Below, piece after piece: positions 27,820 to 37,508 of a stretch of DNA of 64,000 nt. Position 1 is the stretch's first letter. Each line of letters begins with the position of its first letter. The stretch comes from Ralstonia sp. TCR112 (GTDB lineage Bacteria; Pseudomonadota; Gammaproteobacteria; Burkholderiales; Burkholderiaceae), in NCBI RefSeq assembly GCF_007997035.1, contig NZ_VOSS01000003.1, forward strand, positions 62,001 through 126,000, given 5' to 3'. The notes under the pieces are model-generated. The model ran no database searches. It saw only the letters and a program-made list of their open reading frames with translations, and was not told where the DNA came from. Position numbers and translations under genes: made by a program.

Positions 27820-30713
27820 ATGGCAAGCACAACAGTTGCCCAACTCGCTGGCGAATTGAACCGTAGCGCATCGGCGTTGCTGGAACAATTGCAGGCCGCG
27901 GGCGTGCAAAAGGCGACGCCGGAAGACGTCATCACCGAATCGGACAAGACCCGTCTGCTCGACTATCTCAAGCGAGCACACGGCAGCGCCGAGGATGGCG
28001 CGCGCAAGAAGATCACGATCACCAAACGCGAAACCAGCGAGATCCGCCAGGCGGATGCCACGGGCAAGACGCGTACCGTGCAAGTGGAAGTCAAGAAGAA
28101 GCGCGTGCTGGTCAAGCGTGATGAGCCGAACGCGGCACAGACTGAATCGGAGGCCGCAGAGGCCGCGCCGGTGGTCGATGCCGAGGAAGTCGCGCGTCGC
28201 GAGGAAGAACAGCGCCGCCAGGCCGAATTGCTGGCCCGCCAGGAAGCCGAGCTGAAGGCACGCCAGGAAGCGATGGAGCGCGAGGAAGCCGAGCGCCGCG
28301 CACGCCAGGAAGCCGCCGAAGCCGAGCAGAAGCGTCAGGCTGAACTCGCCGCCAAGAAGGCGGAAGAGGAAGCCGTGGCTGCCCGAGCTGCCGCTGAAGC
28401 CTCGGACGAAGCCCCGCGCCGCAAGGCCGAGGAGGACGCCGCACGCCTGGCAACCGAACGCGAAGCCGCGCAGAAGGCTGCCGACGAAGCGCGCGTCGCC
28501 GCCGACAAGATCAAGGCCGAGGAAGACGCTGCGCGCAAGCGCCGCGAAGCTGCTGAAGCCGAAGCCCGCGCGATCCGCGAGATGATGAGCGCCCCGGCTC
28601 GCGTGCTGAAGACGCCTGCCGAGCGCAAGGCTGAAGAGGTCAAGAAGGCCGAGCAGTCGGGCACGCTGCACAAGCCGGTCAAGCCGGCTGGCGAAGCACG
28701 TCCGGCTGCTACTGCCAAGAAGCCGGCTGCCCCGGCTCCTGCAGCTGCTGCACCGAGTTCGCCTACCGGTGACAAGAAGGGCGGTCGTGGCAAGTCGGGC
28801 TGGCAAGACGATAACCGTACCGGCAAGCGTGGCGGCCTGAAGACGCGCGGCGACACTGGCGGCGGTGCCGACGGCTGGCGCTCCGGCTCCAAGGGCGGCC
28901 GCAATCGCCATGGCGACGACAACCGCAATGCATTCCAGGCGCCGACCGAGCCGGTCGTGCGTGAAGTGCACGTGCCGGAAACCATCTCCGTGGCCGATCT
29001 GGCGCACAAGATGTCGGTCAAGGCCGCCGAAGTCATCAAGCAGATGATGAAGCTCGGCCAGATGGTCACGATCAACCAGGTGCTGGACCAAGAGACCGCG
29101 ATGATCGTGGTCGAAGAAATGGGCCACCAGGCGGTTGCGGCCAAGCTGGACGATCCGGAAGCGCTGCTGATTGGCGGCGTGGAAGAGCCGACGAACGCTG
29201 AAGCCGAAACGCGTCCGCCGGTCGTGACCGTCATGGGTCACGTCGACCACGGCAAGACCTCGCTGCTGGACTACATCCGTCGCGCCAAGGTTGCGGCGGG
29301 CGAAGCCGGCGGCATTACGCAGCACATTGGCGCGTACCACGTCGAAACCGACCGCGGCGTCATTACGTTCCTGGACACCCCGGGTCACGAGGCCTTCACG
29401 GCCATGCGTGCACGCGGTGCCAAGGCAACCGACATCGTGATTCTGGTAGTGGCCGCCGACGACGGCGTCATGCCGCAGACGAAGGAAGCCATCGCCCACG
29501 CGAAGGCAGCCGAGGTGCCCATCGTGGTGGCGATCACCAAGGTCGACAAGCCCGAAGCCAACCCCGACCGCGTCAAGCAGGAACTGGTGGCTGAGAGCGT
29601 AATTCCGGAAGAGTACGGCGGCGATGTCCCGTTCGTGCCGGTGTCCGCCAAGACCGGCGAAGGTATCGACAGCCTGCTCGAAAACGTGCTGCTGCAGGCC
29701 GAAGTGCTGGAACTGAAGGCGCCGGTCAACGCCCCGGCCAAGGGTCTGGTCGTGGAAGCGCAACTGGACAAGGGCAAGGGGCCGATCGCAACGGTGCTGG
29801 TGCAGAGCGGTACGCTCAAGCGCGGCGACGTGGTGCTCGCGGGCACGGCCTACGGCCGCGTGCGTGCCATGCTGGACGAAAACGGCAAGCCGGCGAAGGA
29901 AGCCGGTCCGTCGATTCCGGTGGAAATCCAGGGTCTGTCGGAAGTGCCGGGCGCGGCGAAGAAGTGCTGGTGCTGCCGGACGAACGCAAGGCGCGCGAAA
30001 TCGCGCTGTTCCGCCAAGGCAAGTTCCGCGATGTGAAGCTGGCGCGCCAACAGGCTGCGAAGCTGGAGAACATGCTCGAGCAGATGAGCGAAGGCGACGT
30101 GAAGTCGCTGCCGCTGATTATCAAGGCCGACGTTCAGGGTTCGCAGGAAGCACTGGTGCACTCGCTGCAGAAGCTGTCGACCGACGAAGTGCGGGTACAG
30201 ATCGTGCACGCCGCCGTGGGCGGTATCACCGAGTCGGACGTCAACCTGGCAACCGCGTCGAAGGCCGTCATTATCGGCTTCAATACGCGGGCCGACGCAG
30301 GCGCGCGCAAGCTGGCCGAGCATCAGGGCATCGACATCCGCTACTACAACATCATCTATGACGCTGTGGATGAGGTGAAGGCCGCGATGTCGGGCATGCT
30401 GTCGCCGGAAAAGCGCGAAGAAACGACGGGCCTGGTGGAGGTGCGTCAAGTCTTCCACGTGCCGAAGGTTGGCGCGGTGGCCGGCTGTATGGTGCTGGAC
30501 GGCTTCGTCAAGCGCAATTCGCTGGTGCGGGTGCTGCGTGCGAACGTGGTCATCTTCTCGGGCGAGCTCGATTCGCTCAAGCGCTTCAAGGACGATGTGA
30601 AGGAAGTGAAGCAAGGCTTCGAATGCGGCCTGTCGATCAAGAACTTCAACGACGTTCAGGAAGGCGATCAGCTCGAGATCTACGAGATCACCGAGGTGGC
30701 GCGTACGCTGTAA
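27820..30713 (+). CDS. infB: Translation initiation factor IF-2 (frameshifted as read)
   Basis: Essential GTPase that brings initiator tRNA to the 30S subunit. As read, the frame from ATG 27820 breaks at about 29955 and resumes in another frame to 30713. Adding one G (GCGGCGAAG to GCGGGCGAAG) restores [24 protein letters not shown] and a 964-aa protein. Parts visible: N-terminal IF2-N domain, a long charged Glu/Ala/Arg linker, a Gly/Lys-rich basic patch, G1 GHVDHGKT at 473-480, G3 DTPGH at 519-523, G4 TKVD, and the C1/C2 domains after the break. Because infB is essential, the break is almost certainly a sequence error. Ribosome site GAAAGGG. Confidence 0.94.
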
Positions 30714-30751
30714 TACGTTGGCCGACACTGCGGTGTCCGGTTCGATTTGCG

Positions 30752-30788
30752 ACGGTGGCCCGGGCGCGTCCCGCGCCACCGTTTTGTC
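30752..30788 (+). terminator. Hairpin with T-rich tail between infB and rbfA
   Basis: ACGGTGGC (30752-30759) and GCCACCGT (30775-30782), followed by TTTTGTCTTTT. An intercistronic terminator-like structure, possibly a partial terminator, before rbfA in the same operon. Confidence 0.55.
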
Positions 30789-30837
30789 TTTTGGGGCCGG
30801 CCGCGCGCGCTGGCGGCGCCCATGCGAGGAACATACT

Positions 30838-31209
30838 ATGCCGAAGAAATCGGGATCGGCCGCTGGCCGCAACGTGCGCATTGCCGACCAGATCCAGCGT
30901 GATCTGGCCGAATTGATCCAGCGCGAAATCAAGAACCCGGCAATGGGTCTGGTGACGCTGCAATCTGTCACGCTCACGCCGGACTACGCGCACGCCAAGA
31001 TCTATTTCACGGTGCTCGGTGCCGAACCGGAAGTCGCCGGCGCCATCCTGAACGAGAAGGCGGGCTACCTGCATTCGCTGCTGTTCAAGCGCCTGCATAT
31101 CCATACCGTACCGACTCTGCATTTCCACTTTGACGGTTCGGTCGAGCGCGGTATCGAGATGTCGCGACTGATCGACGAGGCCAACGCCACGCGCGCCAAA
31201 GACGACTGA
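30838..31209 (+). CDS. rbfA: 30S ribosome-binding factor RbfA
   Basis: Cold-adaptation and 16S rRNA processing factor that binds the immature 30S subunit, 123 aa with a KH-like fold. Conserved segments: [47 protein letters not shown] and the C-terminal [23 protein letters not shown] 30838 follows GAGGA; the frame extends upstream to 30718 but without support. truB begins 2 nt after the stop. Confidence 0.95.
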   Translation: MPKKSGSAAGRNVRIADQIQRDLAELIQREIKNPAMGLVTLQSVTLTPDYAHAKIYFTVLGAEPEVAGAILNEKAGYLHSLLFKRLHIHTVPTLHFHFDGSVERGIEMSRLIDEANATRAKDD

Positions 31210-31211
31210 AG

Positions 31212-32168
31212 ATGGCTGAGCAACATGCGCCCAAGCCACAGAAGCCGCCGCGTCGCAACGTGCACGGTGTGTTGCTGCTGGACAAGCCGATCGGTTGGTC
31301 GAGCAACGATGCGCTGATCCGTGCCAAGCGCCTGCTGTGGGCCAAGAAGGCGGGGCATACCGGTACGCTCGATCCGCTTGCCACGGGGTTGCTGCCACTG
31401 TGCTTTGGTGAAGCGACCAAGTTTTCGCAGGATTTGCTGGATGCGGACAAGACGTACGAGACCGTCGTGCGCCTCGGTATCAAGACGAGCACTGCGGATG
31501 CGGAAGGCGAGTTGCTGAGTGAGCGCCCGGTATCCGTCACGCCGGAGCAACTGCAGGCCGTCATCGCGCGCTTTGTCGGCGAAATCGATCAGGTGCCGCC
31601 GATGCACTCTGCGTTGAAGAAGGACGGCAAGCCGTTGTACGAATACGCGCGCGCGGGGCAGACTGTGGAACGCGCTGCGCGGCGGGTCACGATTCACGCG
31701 ATCGATGTGCTGGCCACGGATCTGGAGTCGGCCGAGCCGACCATCACGTTGCGTGTGTCCTGCAGCAAGGGCACGTACATCCGCACGTTGGGCGAAGACA
31801 TTGGCGAGGCGCTGGGCTGCGGCGGGCATCTGGTCGCACTGCGTCGTACCCAGGTGGGCAATTTGACGCTGGACGGCGCGGTGACACTCGAAGCATTCGA
31901 TGCTGCTGCTGAAGATGCACGCGGTGCATTGCTCGCGCCCGTCGATGCGCTATTGCAGACGTTGCCGCGCGTGGAGTTGGATGCAGAGGAGAGCCGCCGT
32001 TTCTTGCATGGCCAGCGCTTGCCGTTGCGACTGGCGTTGCCGAATGCGGATCATGTGCGCGTCTACGGCTTGCGTGACGCGATTGCCGCGGATGCCGGTG
32101 CGTCGCTGCTCGGTGTGGCTGCCTGGCAAGACGGTGTATTGCGACCGGAACGGCTCGTCCATCTTTAA
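31212..32168 (+). CDS. truB: tRNA pseudouridine(55) synthase TruB
   Basis: Forms pseudouridine 55 in the T-loop of tRNAs, 318 aa. The catalytic motif KKAGHTGTLDPLATGLLPLCFG holds the nucleophilic Asp. Other TruB signatures are GVLLLDKPIGWSSN, DKTYETVVRLGIKTSTADAEGE, PPMHSALKKDGKPLYEYARAG and CSKGTYIRTLGEDIGEALG. Last gene of the rimP-nusA-infB-rbfA-truB run; a strong terminator follows. Confidence 0.96.
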   Translation: MAEQHAPKPQKPPRRNVHGVLLLDKPIGWSSNDALIRAKRLLWAKKAGHTGTLDPLATGLLPLCFGEATKFSQDLLDADKTYETVVRLGIKTSTADAEGELLSERPVSVTPEQLQAVIARFVGEIDQVPPMHSALKKDGKPLYEYARAGQTVERAARRVTIHAIDVLATDLESAEPTITLRVSCSKGTYIRTLGEDIGEALGCGGHLVALRRTQVGNLTLDGAVTLEAFDAAAEDARGALLAPVDALLQTLPRVELDAEESRRFLHGQRLPLRLALPNADHVRVYGLRDAIAADAGASLLGVAAWQDGVLRPERLVHL

Positions 32169-32183
32169 GTCGGACGACTGACC

Positions 32184-32218
32184 AAAAAAAAGCCACGCAG
32201 CTACGCGTGGCTTTTTTG
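32184..32218. terminator. Bidirectional terminator between truB and emrB
   Basis: AGCCACGC (32191-32198), 6-nt loop, GCGTGGCT (32205-32212), flanked by an A-run and a T-run, so it works on both strands. It separates the truB operon from the convergent efflux operon. Confidence 0.88.
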
Positions 32219-32234
32219 TTTGCGCGATATTGGA

Positions 32235-33791
32235 TCAGTGCGCGCCGGCTGCGGCTTCGGCGCCTCCGGCTGACTTCGCCGGCTTTGTCAGCCAGATGAA
32301 GACGATCAGCACGATAAACAGCACGGCCGAAATCCAAAAGATGTCGTTGGCCCCAAGCATGGCGGCCTGCTGCGAAATCACGCGTTCAATCGCGCCGTTG
32401 GCTTGCAGGTTTGGCATGCCCAGCTGCGTGTACTGGTTGATCGAGGACGCATACGCCGGGTTGTAAGGATTCACGTGTTCGACCAGTTGCGCGTGGTGCA
32501 GGGCAGAGCGGTTGTCCCACACCGTGGTCGAGATCGAGGCGCCGATGCCGCCGAACATGATCCGGACGAAGTTCGACAGCCCCGATGCCGCCGGAATCCG
32601 CTCGGGCGACAGGCCCGACAGGATGATCGACGTGAGCGGGATGAAGAACATCGCCATGGCAGCGCCCTGGATCAGCGTCGGGATCATCAGCGTCCACGTA
32701 TCGACCTGCACGGTAAAGCGCGAGCGCATCCAGAACACCAGCGCGAAGGTAATGAACGCTGTCGTCGCCACCCAGCGTGCGTCCATCTTCGGCAGGTTCT
32801 TGCCGATCACGGGCGACAGGATGATGGCGAAGATGCCCACCGGCGCCATGATCAGGCCCGCATCGGTAGCGGTGTAGCCAACGATGGTCTGCAGCCACAG
32901 TGGCAGGATCACGAGGTTGCCGAAGAACAGGCCGTACGCCACCGAGATGGCGACGACGCCCGCGCTGAAGTTGCGCCCCTTGAACAGCGTCAGGTCCACC
33001 ACGGGGTGATCTTCGGTCAGTTCCCACACCAGGAAGAATGCGAAGCCCACGATGGCAATGACCGTCAGCACCACGACCTCGGTCGAGTTGAACCAGTCGA
33101 GCTCCTTGCCGCGGTCGAGCATCAACTGCAGCGAGCCGACCCACACGATCAACAGCGCCAGGCCGATCTTGTCGATCGGTAGCGAGCGCGTCGGCGATTC
33201 ACGGTCCTTGTAGATGACCCACGTCGCGTAGGCGGCCAGGATGCCCACCGGGATGTTGATGTAGAAGATCCAGGGCCAGCTCATGTTGTCGGAAATCCAG
33301 CCGCCGAAGATCGGCCCCATGATCGGCGCGACCAGCGTGGTCATCCCCCATAGTGCCAACGCCATTGAGCTTTTGGCGGGCGGATAGGTCGACAGCAGCA
33401 ACGATTGCGACAGCGGAATCATGGGTCCCGCCACGGCGCCCTGGATGATCCGGGCGGCGATCAGCATGCCCATATTGGGCGCCAGCCCGCACGCCCATGA
33501 CGACAGGACGAACAGCATGATGGACGTGACGAACAGGCGCACTTGTCCGAAACGCTGCGTCAACCACCCCGTCAGCGGCACCGAGATGGCGTTGGCCACC
33601 GCAAACGAGGTGATGACCCACGTGCCCTGGTTTGGGGCCACGCCCAGGTCGCCCGAAATTGCCGGGATCGAGACGTTGGCGATGGACGAATCCAGCACGT
33701 TCATGAAGGTGGCCAGCGACAGCGCCACCGTACCGATCGCCAGTTTGGCGCCGGTCAGCGGCGGTAGCGGCTTGGGCGCGGCAGTTGCCAT
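32235..33791 (-). CDS. emrB: DHA2-family multidrug efflux MFS transporter (EmrB-like)
   Basis: Inner-membrane drug:H+ antiporter, 518 aa, 14 predicted helices, EmrB/QacA subfamily. Motifs: LATFMNVLDSSIANVSIPAISGDLG in helix 1, GWLTQRFGQVRLF (motif A) after helix 2, and WGMTTLVAPIMGPIFGGWISDNMSWPWIFYINIPVG (motif C region). It starts 3 nt after the emrA stop and ends at a shared terminator. With emrA and the outer-membrane factor it forms a tripartite pump; substrates are unknown. Confidence 0.92.
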   Translation of the reverse strand: MATAAPKPLPPLTGAKLAIGTVALSLATFMNVLDSSIANVSIPAISGDLGVAPNQGTWVITSFAVANAISVPLTGWLTQRFGQVRLFVTSIMLFVLSSWACGLAPNMGMLIAARIIQGAVAGPMIPLSQSLLLSTYPPAKSSMALALWGMTTLVAPIMGPIFGGWISDNMSWPWIFYINIPVGILAAYATWVIYKDRESPTRSLPIDKIGLALLIVWVGSLQLMLDRGKELDWFNSTEVVVLTVIAIVGFAFFLVWELTEDHPVVDLTLFKGRNFSAGVVAISVAYGLFFGNLVILPLWLQTIVGYTATDAGLIMAPVGIFAIILSPVIGKNLPKMDARWVATTAFITFALVFWMRSRFTVQVDTWTLMIPTLIQGAAMAMFFIPLTSIILSGLSPERIPAASGLSNFVRIMFGGIGASISTTVWDNRSALHHAQLVEHVNPYNPAYASSINQYTQLGMPNLQANGAIERVISQQAAMLGANDIFWISAVLFIVLIVFIWLTKPAKSAGGAEAAAGAH

Positions 33792-33794
33792 GCG

Positions 33795-35084
33795 TCAGAC
33801 CTTGGGTGCGGGTTGTGAATTGCGCGGAGCCGATGCGGCCGGCACGTTGGCAGCCGCTGGTGCCGTGGCACCGCCGCGTCCGGCATTGGCGCTGATGATG
33901 CTGGCGATGACCTGATCTGCATCCTTGCCGGCCTGGTCGTACACCGTCGTTTGCAGCGGCGACGCCGTCGGCGCGGTAGCCAGACTCTGACCACCTTCGT
34001 TATGGATGTCGACCTTGGCTTCCATCGACAGGCCCACGCGCAGCGGATGGTCCTTCAATTCCTTCGGATCGAGCGACACGCGCACCGGCAAGCGTTGCAC
34101 GACCTTGATCCAGTTGCCGGTGGCGTTCTGTGCCGGCAGCAGCGAGAACGCCGAGCCCGTACCCGCCGAGAAACCGACCACCTTGCCGTGGTACGTCACG
34201 CTGCTGCCATACACGTCAGCCACCAGTTCAACCGGCTGGCCGACGCGCATGTGGCGCACTTGGACTTCCTTGAAGTTGGCGTCCACCCAGAGCTGGTCCA
34301 GCGGCACGATTGCCATCAGCGGCGTGCCCGGGGCGACGCGCTGGCCGACCTGGACCGAACGCTTGGCCACATAGCCCGTGACCGATGCCGGCAAACTGGT
34401 ACGTGCATAGGCGAGATAAGCCTCGCGGACCTTGGCGGCGGCTTGCAACACGTTCGGGTGACGCTCCAGCGTGGTCTGCTCGGTCAGCACGCGGTTGCCC
34501 TGCAGTTGTTCCTTGGCGGCTTCCAATGCGGACTGCGCAGCCTGCACAGCGGTCTGTGCGTGCGAGATTTCTTCCTGCGACACGGCGCCCGTACCGGCGA
34601 TCTGCTTGCGGCGTGCCAGGTCGTCCTTCGCTTTGGCGAGATCGCTCTCACGCATGGCCAGTGTGGCGGTGTACGCGCTGGTGTTCGAGTACAGCGTGCG
34701 CACCTGGCGCACCGTCTGCGCGAGCGCGGCTTCTGCCTGCTCCAGCGCAACGCGTGCGTCGGCACGGTCCAGTTCGATCACGGGCTGGCCGGAGGTGACA
34801 AGCTGCGTGTCGTCGGCGCGGATGGCCACCACGGTGCCCGCCACTTGCGGGGTTACCTGAACCACGTTGCCTTGCACGTAGGCATCGTCGGTCGACTCGA
34901 ACCAGCGGCCGTACAGGCCCCAGTAGAGGCCGTAGCCGACGCCGGCAACCACCAGTGCGGCGGCCAGCGTGGTCAGCATGCGCTTGCGCTTTCCGTTGGC
35001 ATTGCCGTTACCGGTGGGCGTTGCCGCAGGGGCTGCGGGGGCGGGAGCAGCGGACGGAGCGGCTTGGGGCTTGTTGTCACTCAT
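33795..35084 (-). CDS. emrA: HlyD-family periplasmic adaptor (EmrA-like)
   Basis: Membrane fusion protein linking the EmrB-like pump to the outer-membrane channel, 429 aa. A Pro/Ala-rich cytoplasmic N-terminus precedes one membrane helix (residues about 35-55, LTTLAAALVVAGVGYGLYWGLY). Then come a barrel/lipoyl half-motif (DDAYVQGNVVQVTPQVAGTVVAI), a long alpha-helical hairpin, and the second lipoyl half (LPASVTGYVAKRSVQVGQRVAPGTPLMAIVPLDQLWV). A Gly/Ala-rich C-terminal tail of about 60 residues is unusual in length. Confidence 0.92.
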   Translation of the reverse strand: MSDNKPQAAPSAAPAPAAPAATPTGNGNANGKRKRMLTTLAAALVVAGVGYGLYWGLYGRWFESTDDAYVQGNVVQVTPQVAGTVVAIRADDTQLVTSGQPVIELDRADARVALEQAEAALAQTVRQVRTLYSNTSAYTATLAMRESDLAKAKDDLARRKQIAGTGAVSQEEISHAQTAVQAAQSALEAAKEQLQGNRVLTEQTTLERHPNVLQAAAKVREAYLAYARTSLPASVTGYVAKRSVQVGQRVAPGTPLMAIVPLDQLWVDANFKEVQVRHMRVGQPVELVADVYGSSVTYHGKVVGFSAGTGSAFSLLPAQNATGNWIKVVQRLPVRVSLDPKELKDHPLRVGLSMEAKVDIHNEGGQSLATAPTASPLQTTVYDQAGKDADQVIASIISANAGRGGATAPAAANVPAASAPRNSQPAPKV

Positions 35085-35140
35085 GATGTTGGCTCGAAAG
35101 AATGCGTTGGAACGGTCGGTTCAGTTCAATTCAGTACAGG

Positions 35141-36670
35141 TCAGCCATGCGATGCGGCAGTCTCGGGCTTGGCGCCCGGCAGGTCTTCTGCCGTGTAGCC
35201 GCCGCCGAGGGCCTTGATGAGGGCCATCTGCGCGTCAAGTCGGCGTGCCTGCAGATCGGTCGCGAGCTTGCGTTGCTGCAGCACGGTGGTCTCCGCATTC
35301 AGCACGACCAGCTGGGTGCCGAGACCGGCGCTGTAGCGCGTGCGGGCAAGGCTGTAGGCGCGCTCGGCTTCGCTCAAGGCGTTGCGCTGGATCGTGATCT
35401 GCGAATCGATGCTGTGCAGCGTGGTGATCTGGTCAGCGGTGTCGTGCAGCGCCTCGGTCAGCGTCTGGTTGTAGCTCGCGACAGCAGCGTCATAGTTCGC
35501 GTACTTGCCGCGCAGATTGGCGCGCAGCTTGCCGCCCTGGAAGATCGGCAACTTGAGCGCCGGGCCGATACCGAGCTGACGCGATGCGCCCAGCAGCAGG
35601 TTTTCCGGAGCAATCGAAGCGAGCCCGAGGAATGCCGTCAGGCTGATGTCCGGCAGGAACTGCGCCTTGGCCACGTCGATATCCTTCGACGCGGCTTCCA
35701 CGCGCCAGCGCGCGGCCACGAGATCTGGCCGCCGGCCGATCAGGTCGATGGTCAGATTGTTCGGCAGCTTGGGCGTGGCTTGTGCGAGCAGCGTGGGGCG
35801 CGCAATCGCCAGGCCGCGGTCCGGGCCTTTGCCCAGCAGTGCGGCCAGCTGGTTGCGGGCGAGCGTAATTTGCTCGTCCACCTGCTCGAGTTCCGTTTGC
35901 GCCGCGGCGACGTTGGCGCGCGCCTGCGTCGTTTCGACTTGCGTATCGAGGCCGGCACGCAAGCGTTGGCCTGCCAGGTTCGTCAAGTCCTTGCGTTGCG
36001 CGATCGCACGTTCAGCCACGTCGCGCTGCGCGTAGAGCGCGGCCAGCTTGGCGTAGGTGCGTGCCACCGTGGTCGACAGAATCAGTCGCGAAGCCTGGCT
36101 CTCCGCTTCCATTGCTTTGTCGTCAGACAGCGCAGCTTCCAGCGCGGAGCGATTCTTGCCCCAGAAATCCAGGTCGTAGCTCACGCCGAGCTGGATCTTC
36201 GATTCTGTAAACCAGCGGCCAGCGAGCGGCGTGCCTTCAAACATGTCGTATTCCGACAGGCGCTGACGCGTCATGTCGGCATCGAGCCCGACGCTCGGAT
36301 ACAGATTGCCGCGCACCACATCGGCCATCGCACGCGAAGCGCGAACGCGGGCAAAGGCGACCTGCAGGTTCGGGTTGTCCTTGATCGCCTCGTCCACCAG
36401 CGCGCGCAGTTGCGGATCGTTGAACTGGTCGACCCAATTCTGCGAAGGCCACTGACCACCTTGTGAAGGCAACGATTGCGCGCTCGCGAGCTGCCCGGGC
36501 GCGGTCAGCGTCTGCGTGCTGTGCGAATTGCCGAGGTTCGCGCAGCCGGCCAGCACAGCCAGCGTCACGGCGGAAAGCGCCACGCCCAGGCGCGCCGGCC
36601 ATTGCGCGCGCGTGCTGCCGGCGCGGCTTTGGGGCGAAAGTGCCTGAGGGGCGGAGTTCAAGGCGTTCAT
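35141..36670 (-). CDS. Outer-membrane efflux lipoprotein, NodT/OprM family
   Basis: TolC-like outer-membrane channel, 509 aa, lipoprotein with lipobox LAGC at about residue 43 after a hydrophobic signal segment (ALSAVTLAVLAGC). Two OEP repeats are visible: the first after NWVDQFNDPQLRALVDEAIKDNPNLQVAFARVRASRA, the second around ARWRVEAASKDIDVAKAQFLPDISL. Signal YDLDFWGKNRS is typical of the family. It is the second gene of the efflux operon, between marR and emrA. Confidence 0.93.
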   Translation of the reverse strand: MNALNSAPQALSPQSRAGSTRAQWPARLGVALSAVTLAVLAGCANLGNSHSTQTLTAPGQLASAQSLPSQGGQWPSQNWVDQFNDPQLRALVDEAIKDNPNLQVAFARVRASRAMADVVRGNLYPSVGLDADMTRQRLSEYDMFEGTPLAGRWFTESKIQLGVSYDLDFWGKNRSALEAALSDDKAMEAESQASRLILSTTVARTYAKLAALYAQRDVAERAIAQRKDLTNLAGQRLRAGLDTQVETTQARANVAAAQTELEQVDEQITLARNQLAALLGKGPDRGLAIARPTLLAQATPKLPNNLTIDLIGRRPDLVAARWRVEAASKDIDVAKAQFLPDISLTAFLGLASIAPENLLLGASRQLGIGPALKLPIFQGGKLRANLRGKYANYDAAVASYNQTLTEALHDTADQITTLHSIDSQITIQRNALSEAERAYSLARTRYSAGLGTQLVVLNAETTVLQQRKLATDLQARRLDAQMALIKALGGGYTAEDLPGAKPETAASHG

Positions 36671-36739
36671 GTTGTTTGATGTATCAAGCGATCGAGGAGG
36701 GCGTTCGGGGCGGCTGGTGCAATGTCGGATAGAGCGACG

Positions 36740-37258
36740 TCAGTGATCTGCGGGGCGCGCGCGATGGCCTTCCGTGGCGGCGCCGTTGCTGAGAATGCGC
36801 TTGAGAAGCTCGCGCAGCGTATCGACGTCAGCCGGTGTAAAGCCGGCAAAAAAGCGGTTCAGCACGTGCGTGTAGATGGCCGGCATCCGGTCGGCCAAGT
36901 CACGGCCGGCTTCGGTCACCTCCAAGTGCACGACGCGGCGGTCGGACTCGCTGCGCACGCGCTCGATCAGGCCGCGCTTTTCCATGCGGCTCAGCATGCG
37001 CGTGAGCGAGCCGATGTCGGTGTTCAGTTCGCGGCCGAGGTCAGTGGCGGTCTGGCAGCGGCCGTTGGCGAGCAGCACCAGGCAACTGGCCTGGGAGTGC
37101 GTCACGTCCATCGCAGCGACTTCCTGCTCGATCGCCATGGACAGCGCTGTCTTTGCGCGCCCGACGAGATAGCCAACGCTTTCACACATGCGGTAGTCCT
37201 CCACCCGGAAGAGCGTTCCGGCAGCAACTTCGGTGGTGGGTCTTGTTTGTTCGGACAT
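36740..37258 (-). CDS. MarR-family regulator of the efflux operon
   Basis: Winged-helix MarR regulator, 172 aa, first gene of the marR-oprM-emrA-emrB unit and probably its repressor. The DNA-binding segment is CLVLLANGRCQTATDLGRELNTDIGSLTRMLSRMEKRGLIERVRSESDRRVVHLEVTEAGR, with the wing DRRVVHLEVT. ATG 37258 was chosen over an upstream TTG at 37273. A 12-bp perfect palindrome lies 19 nt upstream. Confidence 0.9.
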   Translation of the reverse strand: MSEQTRPTTEVAAGTLFRVEDYRMCESVGYLVGRAKTALSMAIEQEVAAMDVTHSQASCLVLLANGRCQTATDLGRELNTDIGSLTRMLSRMEKRGLIERVRSESDRRVVHLEVTEAGRDLADRMPAIYTHVLNRFFAGFTPADVDTLRELLKRILSNGAATEGHRARPADH

Positions 37259-37276
37259 CTTATGTTTGCACAATCA

Positions 37277-37288
37277 TTGTCCGGACAA
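37277..37288. promoter_or_regulatory. Palindromic operator candidate upstream of marR
   Basis: TTGTCCGGACAA, a perfect 12-bp palindrome, 19-30 nt before the marR start. Size and position fit a MarR autoregulatory operator. Confidence 0.6.
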
Positions 37289-37508
37289 ATATACGAATCG
37301 ACGCACCAAACGGCAAGGTGCCGAACATGTGATTTCAGTTTTAGAAATAATTAGTGATCTTTGATCCACTCATGCAACGTCCCTTCATCGATTCGTCAAG
37401 GAGTGTCATCTCTTGCGCATCGCAGCATGCTAGAATGTCAGGTTATTCCGCGAGCTGAATTTGGGTGCTGTCCCGGGCTCGTGTCACGTCTTTTCGAGTT
37501 CACATCCC

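Noticed and set aside
29964-30713. Separate 249-codon gene after infB
   Set aside because: It is the C-terminal part of IF-2 displaced by a one-base deletion, not an independent gene.
35102-36466. 454-codon plus-strand frame opposite the outer-membrane factor gene
   Set aside because: Gln/Arg/His-rich shadow; the opposite strand encodes a lipoprotein with clear OEP repeats.
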